Below, in pieces: positions 45,509-55,409 of a stretch of 64,000 nt of DNA. Location of the stretch: positions 2,046,001 through 2,110,000 of the forward strand of contig OX596340.1 of the NCBI GenBank assembly GCA_951394405.1, read 5' to 3'. This stretch comes from Coprinellus micaceus. Lineage: Eukaryota; Basidiomycota; Agaricomycetes; Agaricales; Psathyrellaceae. The position numbers and the translations under genes were made by a program. Each line of letters opens with the position of its first letter. Positions within the stretch are counted from its first letter, which is position 1. The notes beneath the pieces are model-generated. The model was not told where the DNA came from, ran no database searches, and saw only the letters and a program-made list of their open reading frames with translations.

Positions 45509-46901
45509 CTACACCTTCTGGAGAGACTTGACTGCGTCAAGGACATCAGAACGGACGCTACTAATGAAGGCGTCCTTCCCGTCCACAGGCTTCCACCCCA
45601 AAGCTCTGGACCGCTCACTCTTCGCTCGACTGTTGGATGATAATATCTGCCACCAATCCTATGCCAACCTGGGTCAGTTCGCACAAAACTACGAAGGAAG
45701 TTGCTCACCCCAAAGTATTGTGTACACTCTTCCTTCGTGTACCTCTCGGGCTCGGCTGATCCGGCGATGCCCAACTCGGCCAACACCTTGCCTGTCTCTT
45801 CCGCAACCTCATACCCACTGTACTCGAAGTTTTCAACGAAGTAGAATCCATCTCGCCCATGTCCAGCGGAAGATGGGTTCTTCCTCAAGACATCAAGGAG
45901 GACAACATAAAGTTCAGCGGCTGTGAGGAACGTACAAGTTAGAGGCTCAGGCTGGACAATTTACGACAAGTGAGGGGATATCAAACGCACTATCTCTGTT
46001 GCTGGCAGCCGACCAGACGTTTTTGCCAGCACCAATGTACCCTGCCTTGTTCCTTGCCACACCGGCCCTGACCAAGGCTGGCACCTGGACCGAGTGCTGG
46101 TGCTGGACCCCTGCATTCAGCAGGGGTCCTCTGGCGGGACCGAACACAGTTCCTGGGGTGATTATGTATGTCTTGACATACCCTTCTTTATCGGCCTTGA
46201 CCAGGGCGATATCCACGTTCCGGTGAGGGACTGCCTCTGGAATGGCTTCGATGACGTCGGAATCGAGGTCGCTATAAATGATATGGTCTCCGTGCTGACC
46301 ATGTGCGTTGTCCGCAATTATGGCTGGCGTGGTCTTGTTAAAGTACAGGGCAGGAGGGATGCCACCCTGAACGACGTACCTGTACCTGACTATGGTCAGG
46401 CAGTAAAGGTTAATAGCTGTGGGATTCGAATGCGCTGAAACACGCCACGCTCACAGTGTGAATGAGAATCGGAGCTTCCCCAGTCTCCTCGTAGTGTTGC
46501 TTCAGCCCCTTGAGGATGGCCTCAGCAGCAGCGAGGTTATCCGAGTCCGCCTCCAAGGGATATAGTCAACGTCCGCCAACCGCGCTCAATCCGTAGTCGC
46601 TTACAATGGCAATAACAATATCTGCCCCCTTGGCAGACTCAGTGAGCAGCTCGAGGTCAGAGTAGCTGCCGACCACAGTCTTGATTCCAAGCGTATTGAG
46701 CTTCTCGGCCTTTTCCGTGGTACGTACAAGCCCGATGAGTTCGAAGGATTTGGCTTCGGGGTGAACCAGGAGACGACTAATGACAGACCCTCCGACATAT
46801 CCTACGAACGTCGGACGCGTCAGAATACTCACCAACCTAGCAAAGGGGCAAGGCGACAACGTACCGGTAGCTCCAGTGATAAAGATCTTGGTGGAGGACA
46901 T
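45509..46901 (-). CDS. NmrA-like NAD(P)-binding protein, copy A
   Basis: Seven exons: 46865-46901, 46605-46801, 46455-46550, 46380-46389, 45991-46323, 45709-45920, 45509-45658; 344 aa. The Rossmann nucleotide site is KIFITGATGYVGGSVISRLL, created by splicing intron 1. Then FELIGLVRTTEKAEKLNTLG, IKTVVGSYSDLELLTESAKG, NVDIALVKADKEGYVKTYII, TPGTVFG and GYIGAGKNVWSAASNRDTAEL. This fits atypical short-chain dehydrogenases of the NmrA/HSCARG-like type; the active-site Tyr-x3-Lys is not obvious, so it may be a redox sensor or a reductase. Exon 4 is 10 nt (encodes the SGT turn). Intron 2 ends GGAG, a rare acceptor. TATAAAAA lies at 46968-46975 (minus), 67 bp before the ATG. Tandem paralog of copy B with the same intron positions. 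Confidence 0.9.
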
Positions 46902-46967
46902 CGCTATGTATGCCTAACGGGGAGAGGCAATGTGGAGTTGAGAGATATTGGAGGACCCCTAGGAGCC

Positions 46968-46975
46968 TTTTTATA
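46968..46975 (-). promoter_or_regulatory. TATA box of NmrA-like copy A
   Basis: TATAAAAA on the minus strand, 67 bp upstream of the ATG at 46901, the usual spacing for fungal TATA promoters. Copy B has only a weaker CATAAAAG at a similar distance (about 49951-49957). Confidence 0.55.
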
Positions 46976-48482
46976 CCAACCCCTGGTCTTCGTCGGGTAA
47001 AGCATACCCATTGACAGAGGGTTTCACTGCGGCTTCGGGGTAGCAACATGATCCAGGCCCTGTAAAGGCCTCCTGTGAGTAAGGCTCTGGCAGGGATTAT
47101 TACCAAGCACGCCTAGAAAATATCCACGCACAGACGGCTCGAGCCATCTGTGACAGTCTGAAAAGCAGGAGGGCATTCTTGGGGATGTTGCATCAGCGCC
47201 CATGGTTCCGATGCGGGCTTGCAGGGAACCTTTCGGTATGGACTCGGAAAAGCTCTCGAATCGAACGAAAGGTAATACGGGTTGACTTCATGGTAGATGA
47301 TAGGGGATGGGTAGCACATGAGTCCAATCTTCTGGGGGTGGGGGCCCTGGGACATAGCAGATGAATGACGAGCTGGCAAAGCTCTTAAAACCACTTGAAG
47401 GTTCCCGTAAAACGGCACGATGAGCGTTCAGGAGTCGACGACCACGGCTGACAGGGCAGAAGGTACACCTCTTCAAGGGTTGTCTGTGCTCCTTCAGCAG
47501 AGTCGATAGGCTTCTGCACAGACGACCGTCACGCTCGAGTAACAAGTTCCAGAATCCAGAATTCCAGAACTGAGATTCAGAAAGGTAGTCACGCGTCGTC
47601 AGTCATGCGGTTTGCACGTGGCGACGAAATTTCCAAATTGGGGAGCAGACGCAGTTGCCCTTTGCCTCGATGTCGGGAGACTCGGACGAGGAAGTACGTA
47701 AACATGAAAGGTCAGCATAAAAGGGTGATCTCTTTTACTGGCCAAGGTCAGAAAACAGTCCCGGCAAGCCACACTCAAGTAGGCGACCTTAGCAGGGCTG
47801 AGATCACTTTCCCGCACGGTAGTAGCTTATTTTCAGTTCATCTCGCATCTCACCCAAGCTGCAGGCTTCATAGTGCTCGAGAAATCCAATCAGAACTGTA
47901 GATATCGACCTGAACAGTCCTTTACTAGTTACTTGCTATATTATACATAGTATGATGCCCTATTTGATCACTGAGGAAGCGAAGAAGCGAGAACGCAGTT
48001 TCATCCCCACCCTTTAAATGCCAGCAATAAACTCAGTCCAGCAGTCCTTCGCGAATCCACAAAAAGCACTTTAGTACTGTAGCGCAACTCGACGATAATC
48101 CGGGAACTCCATGCCCTCAAACGACCGACGCCGGGACGGGCGCACAGCGCGTTACGATTGTCGGCTGTTCGGGGTATTGTCCAGAAATAACAGCGGCGCT
48201 GAGCTCTTGCGTAAACGCTCTTGGAGAGTAGGAGCCCCCGCGTTGTCATTTTTCGCCGTCGTGGGTGGTGCTCGTCAGTGCGGTCTATTATGAAACTCGC
48301 AGGCATTTGGGAAGAAGGGAGGGGAGGTGCATGTGGCCTCTAGAAGTACACATAGAGTAACACAGGCCCTAAGCATCCACTTCGAAAAGCCAGTGATTTA
48401 TCGTACCGACAGGGAAAACAAGACGCGTTGAAATCTACTGCTCGCGGTAGAGGGAAGAATCCTAGAACCGAGACGTGATATC
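46976..48482. other. intergenic between the NmrA-like tandem copies
   Basis: About 1.5 kb. No gene is credible and no relic of the duplication was spotted by eye. AT-rich around 47880-47970. Confidence 0.45.
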
Positions 48483-49877
48483 CTACTTCTCGAGAGACTT
48501 GACAACTTCAAGGGCTTCAGGTCGGATACTCTCTATGAACTCTTTCTTCCCGTCAGCCGGCTTCCATCCGAGCGCTCTCGACCGGTCGCTTTTCGCTCGA
48601 CTGTTGGTCGACAAGAGGGGCCACCAATCCTATTTAACCATGTGAGTCCAACGTTGAGTACAAGACGCCGTGTTACACGGAACGACTCACCCCGAAGAGC
48701 TGCTTGAGCTCCTCGCCTGTGTACGAGGTGGCTTCTGGTGACCCCGCGATGCCCAGCTCTGCGAGCACCTTGCCGGTTTCAACTGCGACCTCACGGCCGC
48801 TGTACTCAAGGTTCTCGACGAAGTAAAACCCATCCCTTCCATGTCCTAGGGAAGAGGGATTCTTCTTCGCTGCGTCGAAGATGAGGATGAAGAGGTCGGC
48901 GGCTATCAACGTGGATGAGAAAGTCTAGCCTGGAGGCGAGAGGGAGAGAAAAAACTCACTATCCCTATTACTCGCCGCCGCCCAGAGGTTCTTCCCAGCG
49001 CCGATATACCCAGCCTTCTTCCTCGTCGCGCTGGCCTTGATGAAAAGCGGCACCTGGATAGAATATCTGTGCTGAACGCCGATATCGACGAGTGGGCCTT
49101 CCGCGAATCCAAACACAGTTCCAGGGGTGATCAAGTAGGCCTTGACGTAACCATCTTTGTCGGCTTTGACAATGGCGATGTCGACGTTCCTATGCAGCGC
49201 AGTCTCCGGAAGTGCTTCGATGGCATCGGAGTCGAGGTCGCTGTAGATAGTGTGGTCGCCGTGTTGGCCTCGCGCGTCGTCCGCAATGATAGCTGTGTCA
49301 GCATGTTAGGATGAGGCAGGACCAAGGTTACGTCGTCTCGGCATACCGGTACCAGACTGTGAGAGCAAGAGTCAGTATCTGCCGCCTTCTTTGACAGCGA
49401 ATGGTCCACTCACAGTATGGATGAGAATGGGAACCTTGCCGGTCTCTTCGAATCTTTCTTTCTGGCCCTTGAGGATGGCCTCGGCGGCGGCGAGGTTATC
49501 TGAGTCAGCCTTGACATCCCACCAGGTCAGCGTCCGATGTTGCTTGAAAACAATGAAAAAAAACACATACAACGGCGATGAAAATATCGGCATCCTTAGC
49601 CGACTTGGTGAGGAGGTCAAGGTCGGAGTAACTGCCAAGGACAGTCGTCACTCCGACGGTGTTGAGCTTCGCAGCCTTTTCCGCATCGCGGACGAGGGCA
49701 GTGAACTCGAACGACTTGGCCTCAGGATGGGCCAGGAGGCGGCTGAGGACAGAGCCTCCGATATAACCTATTGAATGGCCGGTCCGTCGCGTTAGCAAGT
49801 GCAGTGGGACGCGTCGGCCAGGATGGACAATACGACGCACCAGTCGCTCCAGTGATGAAGATCTTGGTAGAAGGCAT
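48483..49877 (-). CDS. NmrA-like NAD(P)-binding protein, copy B
   Basis: Seven exons: 49841-49877, 49571-49767, 49414-49509, 49347-49356, 48960-49292, 48691-48902, 48483-48629; 343 aa. Every exon has the same length as in copy A except the last (147 against 150 nt), including the 10-nt exon 4. Motifs: KIFITGATGYIGGSVLSRLL, FEFTALVRDAEKAAKLNTVG, ADSDNLAAAEAILKG, NVDIAIVKADKDGYVKAYLI, TPGTVFGFAEGPLVDIGVQH, DGFYFVENLEYSGREVA and a C-terminal SRAKSDRSRALGWKP. Intron 2 ends in CAAG. The encoded proteins are clearly similar throughout, so the pair arose by tandem duplication and then diverged. Function as for copy A: an atypical NAD(P)-dependent reductase or sensor. Confidence 0.9.
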
Positions 49878-50752
49878 TGCGCTAGTTGTGTGAGGGAGAT
49901 GATAAGGGTGGGGGTTTGGATGTTCCTTTCTCTGTAGTTGCCCACCCACCTTTTATGCCGTTGAAATCGCCATGGCCCCCTCCCAATCGCGACAAGCCTT
50001 TGCAACCAGAACGAGACGGCTTGATTCGGCGCTAAAAATAACAGCATCTCTGAATAAGCGTAGGGATAAGCGCTTAGCAAGACCAAAGCAAAACTCATCC
50101 TCATGGTTGAACATTGCGCAATAGTGCTCAGGGCAGATGAGGGAATGTGCCAGAATTTGATCGACCTCCCGTATTAGCTGCCGGGGAGCACGAAAACGTA
50201 CGTCGAGGACGAGATACTTTAGGCCCCTTGGCTTCGTAAAGACATCAGGCAAGGAATACAACCAGTTCCACAGGGAGTTCGGTTCACCGGAAGTCCTGGT
50301 GCTACTAAGCGAGGCCGACGAGTCTGCGTGGCTGCTTGATGGTGGCCGTCGATGCACCTCACCGAACGCGTCCCTCTACGGCATCGGCTGGACTACGGTG
50401 GTGGCAGAGATGCGAAAATACAACGAAACCTCTTGATTTGTGGACAACATTGCCGAGGTGCGCGATCGACTTGCGCAATTAGGAAGGCCGGCGCGTTTAA
50501 ACTCACAAGAGCACCTTCCTGACCAAGTCTATCAATGGAGAAAGGATCCGGAACGGGACTTACATATGGAGGCACATAAGCGCTCGAGGAACCTTTATTC
50601 AGGGTGGGTACATTAAATAGCAATATAAAGGCTGGAGCAAGTGCGTGCCTAATCGTCCATTCCGAACGCAGACGGACACAGGATGATGGCGTGTGGTGGT
50701 ATACTGGATGCTCCGGAGAGCATTGTACAAGAGGCCCTATACAGTATCACGC
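49878..50752. other. intergenic
   Basis: 875 bp between NmrA-like copy B and the V-ATPase gene, both on the minus strand. Short frames only; nothing recognised. Confidence 0.45.
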
Positions 50753-51678
50753 TTACTTGGAACACTGTAGGCAAGAGACTGTTAGACCAAATCTTTGGAT
50801 AAAGCATCACGACGTACGATCCCGGTCATGCTCTGTGCCTTCGTGTTCATGATGAGGGCGACGATGAGACCTATATGGCGTGTGTCAAAAAGCTTTGTTT
50901 GCCATGGAGACATATGACATGACGAACCGTAGAGACCCAAGACTTCAGAGAAAATGAGGATAAGGATCATACCAACGAACAGCCGGGGTTGTTGGGCAGT
51001 TCCGCGGACGCCAGCATCACCGACAATGCCAATAGCGAAACCAGCAGCAAGACCAGCGAGACCGACAGCTAGACCTGCACCGAGCTGAATGAATCCTTGG
51101 GCAAGGGACATCGTTGCACTCACTAAGAGGGGACACAAGAGTGAGCAGGCAGCCCCAGATGACGATACTAACTCGACTCACAATCAGCGGAGATGAGGAC
51201 TGATACGACGAGACCGTAAATCTAAAGCAAAATGCACAGTTAGGTTATGCTGCGGGGTAGAGGCGAACCCGCCACGTACAGCAATAATACCAGCCATGAC
51301 GACTGGGATAGAGCACTTCATCATCATATCGGGTCGGAGAACGGACATGGCAGAAATTCCAACACCAGACTTGGCAGTCCCATAACTGTCGAGAGTAAAG
51401 GCTCGGGTCAGACCACAAACGCGTCACTGGTTGAAAGTCAGCGCACCTTGCACCAATGCCTTAGATTTCAGGAACAGCGACAACACAATGAGCTTCCAAT
51501 CCGACACGTTGACCGAGCGCCCTTCTACTCACAGGTGAAGACGATGGCAGCAGTGCAGCCCTGTGTGTTGACATTGTGGTCAGTGCCCGCCCAACGTCAC
51601 TGGTAACGGAACAGGGTTGCTACGCACCATGGCACTGAAGAAGGGAGCGTAGACGGGGCAAAGATCTGAGGACGACAT
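50753..51678 (-). CDS. VMA3: V-ATPase proteolipid subunit c
   Basis: Eight exons: 51628-51678, 51533-51560, 51447-51459, 51280-51385, 51182-51221, 50928-51122, 50818-50870, 50753-50764; 165 aa. Four membrane helices. Motifs: [80 protein letters not shown], and the proton-carrying Glu in [12 protein letters not shown]. The [13 protein letters not shown] segment matches Vma3 better than Vma11. A 13-nt exon 3 (51447-51459), with a TAAG acceptor, restores the conserved CIGASYG turn that a two-exon reading loses. The final 12-nt exon gives C-terminus ICSK; unspliced, the frame would end 14 codons into the intron. Forms the rotor ring of the vacuolar proton pump. The hAT-like element sits 166 bp upstream of the ATG. 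Confidence 0.94.
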
Positions 51679-51836
51679 GGCTAAGGCAGTCGGGGATGTA
51701 GTGGACGGCGGCCAAGAAAGAGGAGTGGTGTTGGCGACGAGGGACGTAGCGTGAAGGAAGAGCGGACAGCGCCGACGTCGGTTGATTTGCCACTGCGATT
51801 CGGCAAACCCCGTCGTCGGACCTTGAAACTGGCTGC

Positions 51837-51844
51837 GCCGTACT
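51837..51844 (+). repeat. 8-bp target site duplication, left copy
   Basis: GCCGTACT directly before the element's left inverted repeat. An identical copy follows the right end at 52514-52521. Eight-bp duplications are typical of hAT-superfamily transposition. Confidence 0.85.
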
Positions 51845-52513
51845 AGGACCCCCCATTATCCCTATGTAGGTCCGATCCCAGTGCGGACGAAAATGGCCCC
51901 AATTGGACCCCCCAGGTCCGATTTTTGTGCGGGCGAAAACGAAAAATTTGGCACGCAGGTCCGATCTTTTGTGCGGCGAAACAACCCTAGTCGGTGGCGA
52001 TGTCCGATCCCATGCGGACGAAATCTGAGGGCGAGGAACGGGCCTAGGTAACCTGGGCGGGCCTCACCGTCGTCACCGTTTTTGAGGGGACCACTCTGGA
52101 GTGCCGGCCAGTGCCCTCAAGTGCCTAAATTTCGTCTTTTGGAGATGGTCGGACGATAGCATTTGGGTTGTGAGCCGCAAGCGAGATTAGAGCGACCGTG
52201 GTTGCAGCTCGTTTCGTTACCCCTCCCTTCCTCCACCATTATTTCGAAATTTCAGCCTTTATACTTGGTCGTTGTGTGCTATAGTACAGTATCTACCTAT
52301 TTTAATACCCTGAATCTGCTTTGAACGCGATTTTTGGGCCCGTGCGGACGGATAAGCGCCCTGGGAGGTATCATCCGCGGTGCGGACGAAAATGGGCCAA
52401 AAATGGTACCCCCGATCCCAATGCGGACGGAAACCGGCCTGAAATGGAGGTGCGAAAATGGCCGAAATTAGCGATTTTGGATCGGACATAGCTCAGCATA
52501 ATGGGGGGTCCTG
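51845..52513. mobile_element. hAT-like miniature transposon (MITE), about 669 bp
   Basis: Ends are perfect 15-bp inverted repeats, AGGACCCCCCATTAT (51845-51859) and its reverse complement (52499-52513), flanked by identical 8-bp direct repeats GCCGTACT. The interior has no transposase frame; it carries repeated variants of a GTCCGATCC..GTGCGGACGAAAA motif near both ends, as expected for subterminal transposase-binding sites of hAT elements. The element is too short to be autonomous, so it would rely on a transposase from elsewhere in the genome. It lies in the shared upstream region of the V-ATPase c gene and the Tgl2-like lipase. Superfamily is inferred from 8-bp duplication, short inverted repeats and subterminal repeats. 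The intact duplication suggests a fairly recent insertion. Confidence 0.88.
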
Positions 52514-52521
52514 CCGTACTG
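52514..52521 (+). repeat. 8-bp target site duplication, right copy
   Basis: GCCGTACT immediately after the right inverted repeat, identical to 51837-51844. Confidence 0.85.
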
Positions 52522-52750
52522 CCTCGGGTCCTAGTACCCTCTATCCAATCGTATTCAATTTGAAGATGGAACTACACAATGTACTCAGACGGCGTAACCT
52601 CGAGTAAGTAAATGCAAGAGGGGCCAAGCTAACCAGAACCTGGACTGGGGCTGGCCCCGAGATTTGCGGTATGCGGACCGCCATTTGATGGGGTTCGAGA
52701 CTTGTGGGGTTCCAGCCTCTTGACCACCCAACGCTCCTTGTTCCAATGCC

Positions 52751-55137
52751 ATGAACACCGTCTCGTTTCCTAGCTATGTCGCGACAATAGCCAGAAGAAT
52801 ATTCAACGTCGTATCTACCATCTCAATTTCCAGTCACTACTATGCCTTACAAGACGAGAAACGGCACCTCCGGCCTCACCAGCACCATCTCCCACCGGAG
52901 CCGTTTGGGGAGTCCGAGATGACAACCGGGAGGAGGGATTCTATTTACGAAAAGTTCAGGGGCCTACCTCTTCCACGTAGTAGAGGGGTGCTGACTGGTG
53001 AGCAGGTATTTTGTGTGGTTTCAGTCGCCGTATTGAATCTCGGGCAGCGTCCACCATCCCAATACCCCTACTGAACCGGAACTGGTGGGGGTCTGTCTTC
53101 TCTTCGGGAAACAACCACCGTGCACCTCCTGAACCGTCTGTACCACCTCCGGATGGCCACCGAAAGAGTGGGCATAGTCATGGGCACCGATCCCACGAGC
53201 AGCCAGAGCCAGAGCCCACACCAGCTCCGCGCTTACCTCCAGACCCGATCCACCAGTTGATGATGAACCCAGCGCTCATGGACCCACTTCGAACCCCTCG
53301 CTACCCTATTGTACTCTCTCATGGTGCGTAACCGCTGTGACATCCCCTTCATCGTCATTGAATATCGCGCAGGGCTCTATGGCTTCGATTCACGAGGCCC
53401 AATCTCGTTCCCGAGCCTCCGGATGCACTATTGGGCAACCGCCCTCAGAATCCTACGCGGTATCGTCGGGGCTGAAGTTATTGTAACATCGGTACCTGGG
53501 TGAGTGGGACCACTTGAGGCTCGGACCTTCAAGGCGCCTCTGACGTCTTTCAGAACCGGGAGCATTCAGGAACGTGCGACGCGACTTGACGAACAGCTCA
53601 AAGAGAAGGCACGCGGTCGCGGGGTGAACCTCCTTGCCCATTCTATGGGAGGACTGGATTGCAGACAACTTATTACCCATGTCAAGCCCTCAGACTATAC
53701 CCCTCTGTCGTTGACGACAGTCAGTACCCCTCACCGCGGCAGTCCTTTCATGGACTGGTGTGTAGACAACATCGGGATTGGCAAGCTCCGGCAACAGGAA
53801 CGCCAGGCCTTGCATGCCAAGGCAAACGGGGAAGCTCAACCTAAAAAGGGCACAGAGGCTGAGTCGCAAGCCTCTGCCTTGTCATTTTCCAACCTCACAT
53901 CACTCCCGTCATCCGTTACCACCCTTCTCCTCTCGACTGTCGACTCCCCCGCCTATGCCAATCTGACAACAACATACCTCAACGATGATTTCAACCCGTC
54001 AACACCTAACGATCCCAAGGTCAAATACTTCAGCGTCACAAGCAGAGTGAGCTCGGTCAGCGTCTTGCATCCGTTCTGGTTCACGAAGCTCGTCGTCGAC
54101 GGTGTCGAGGAGAAGGAGCGAGCAAGGCTTGCTGCGGCTGCTCTGGCTTCTGGGGAAAGCTGGAAGAACTTTCCTCGAGGTGGCAAATTGCCCATGTGGG
54201 CGGACGAGCGCCAGTGGGGTAACGATGGACTGGTCACCGTGCAGAGCGCGCAATGGGGCGAATTCCTTGGGATTCTGGATAACTGCGATCGTACGTTCTC
54301 CCTCTACTTCGCTTGTCCACCCCTTACTGTTTCCCTCCAGACTGGGAAATGCGAGGGGCTCGTGGTCTCGAATTTGGTGTTGACCTGCCCGCGATACCAG
54401 CTCTTGGTCTGGGAACAGCTCCACTACCGACTAGCATAGACGAACCCGGTACCACGCCTCGACTATCTGCACGAAGCAAATCTGATGCTTGGTACATTGG
54501 CGAATGGACACGATTCGTTGGTGGCTGGGTACGAGGGAACGAGAAGGACAGCCCTAGTCCATCGACCAAGGCAGACTCCACAGCCATTTCCAATTGGAAA
54601 CCCCCTTCGACTGCATTGTCGTCAACAGAAGAGAAGAAAGAAGAGAAGCGCAGGCGGCAAGTTGACTTTACAAAGGGTGACCAGGTCGTGCGGGCTTCAA
54701 CGGACAAGCTTTCCACGATGTTCGATTGGATTGTAGACCAAGTTCCCAATACGCAGGCGCTTCCCAAAGTCATCGCACTCCCCGCGAAGCTGTTGTCCTC
54801 GAGCTTCAAGGAAAAGTCGGAGAAAGACGGCAGCTCTTCCTTACCAATGAAAGTGGGAACCACAGACGACGATATTCGGAAACTTGGTGCCGCGATGGTG
54901 CAACACATGGTTGCTGGTGGCTCTTCGTCCTCATCATCCTCACCAAGTCCCGAACCGACTTTGTTCCCGCCTCTCAACCTCCCCTCCGATGCCAAGCCGG
55001 AAACCCTTGCCACCGAGATGAAAAAGGTTATGGAGCGCGAGAGGAAGCACTGGAAGCGTAATGAGCTGGCAAAGCGGGCCGATTTGGAGAGATTTTATAT
55101 CTCACTATCACGGAAGATGTGGGAAGAGGGGTTGTAG
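52751..55137 (+). CDS. TGL2: Tgl2-like triacylglycerol lipase (alpha/beta hydrolase)
   Basis: Exons supported: 52834-52976, 53025-53323, 53373-53499, 53554-54290, 54341-55137; the first coding exon is uncertain, probably 52751-52777, giving about 709 aa. Hydrolase features: PRYPIVLSHGLYGFDSRGP (oxyanion region), VNLLAHSMGGLDCRQL with the nucleophile Ser, TVSTPHRGSPFMDW, the acid in RQWGNDGLVTVQSA, and the catalytic His in NCDHWEMRG. Gaps between blocks and a Lys/Glu/Ser-rich C-terminal third are typical of fungal Tgl2-family lipases related to bacterial lipases. Yeast Tgl2 is mitochondrial; here the Arg-rich N-terminal segment could be a targeting sequence, but the 5' end is unresolved. It lies downstream of the transposon, divergent from V-ATPase c. 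Confidence 0.85.
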
Positions 55138-55409
55138 CATAGTCATATGAAGGATCATTACACTCCTTCTGTTGTATTTTTATATATTGGGACACCCTAT
55201 CTCTTCTGCGTTACTTTCAGCTACCTACCCTCAGCCGTGACGAGTTTCGCGCCTTAGCATTCAGCTCACACCCTCGCATATTCGAAGTGGGCGCTTGTTG
55301 ACGGCGTGGCGGAGCGGGATCAAATCAGCACATCAGTTTGCCATGAGGTAAATTCAGGGGGCTCGAAGTCTCCAACTTGAACCCGAACGGCTATGATTAC
55401 ACCGTCCTC

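Noticed and set aside
45509..49877. NmrA-like copies as parts of a secondary-metabolite cluster
   Set aside because: Neighbours are housekeeping genes (epsin, V-ATPase); no polyketide synthase, NRPS, terpene synthase or P450 is present in the window.
51386..51532. Single long intron in the V-ATPase c gene
   Set aside because: Skipping the 13-nt exon breaks the phase and removes the conserved CIGAS turn; the microexon fixes both.
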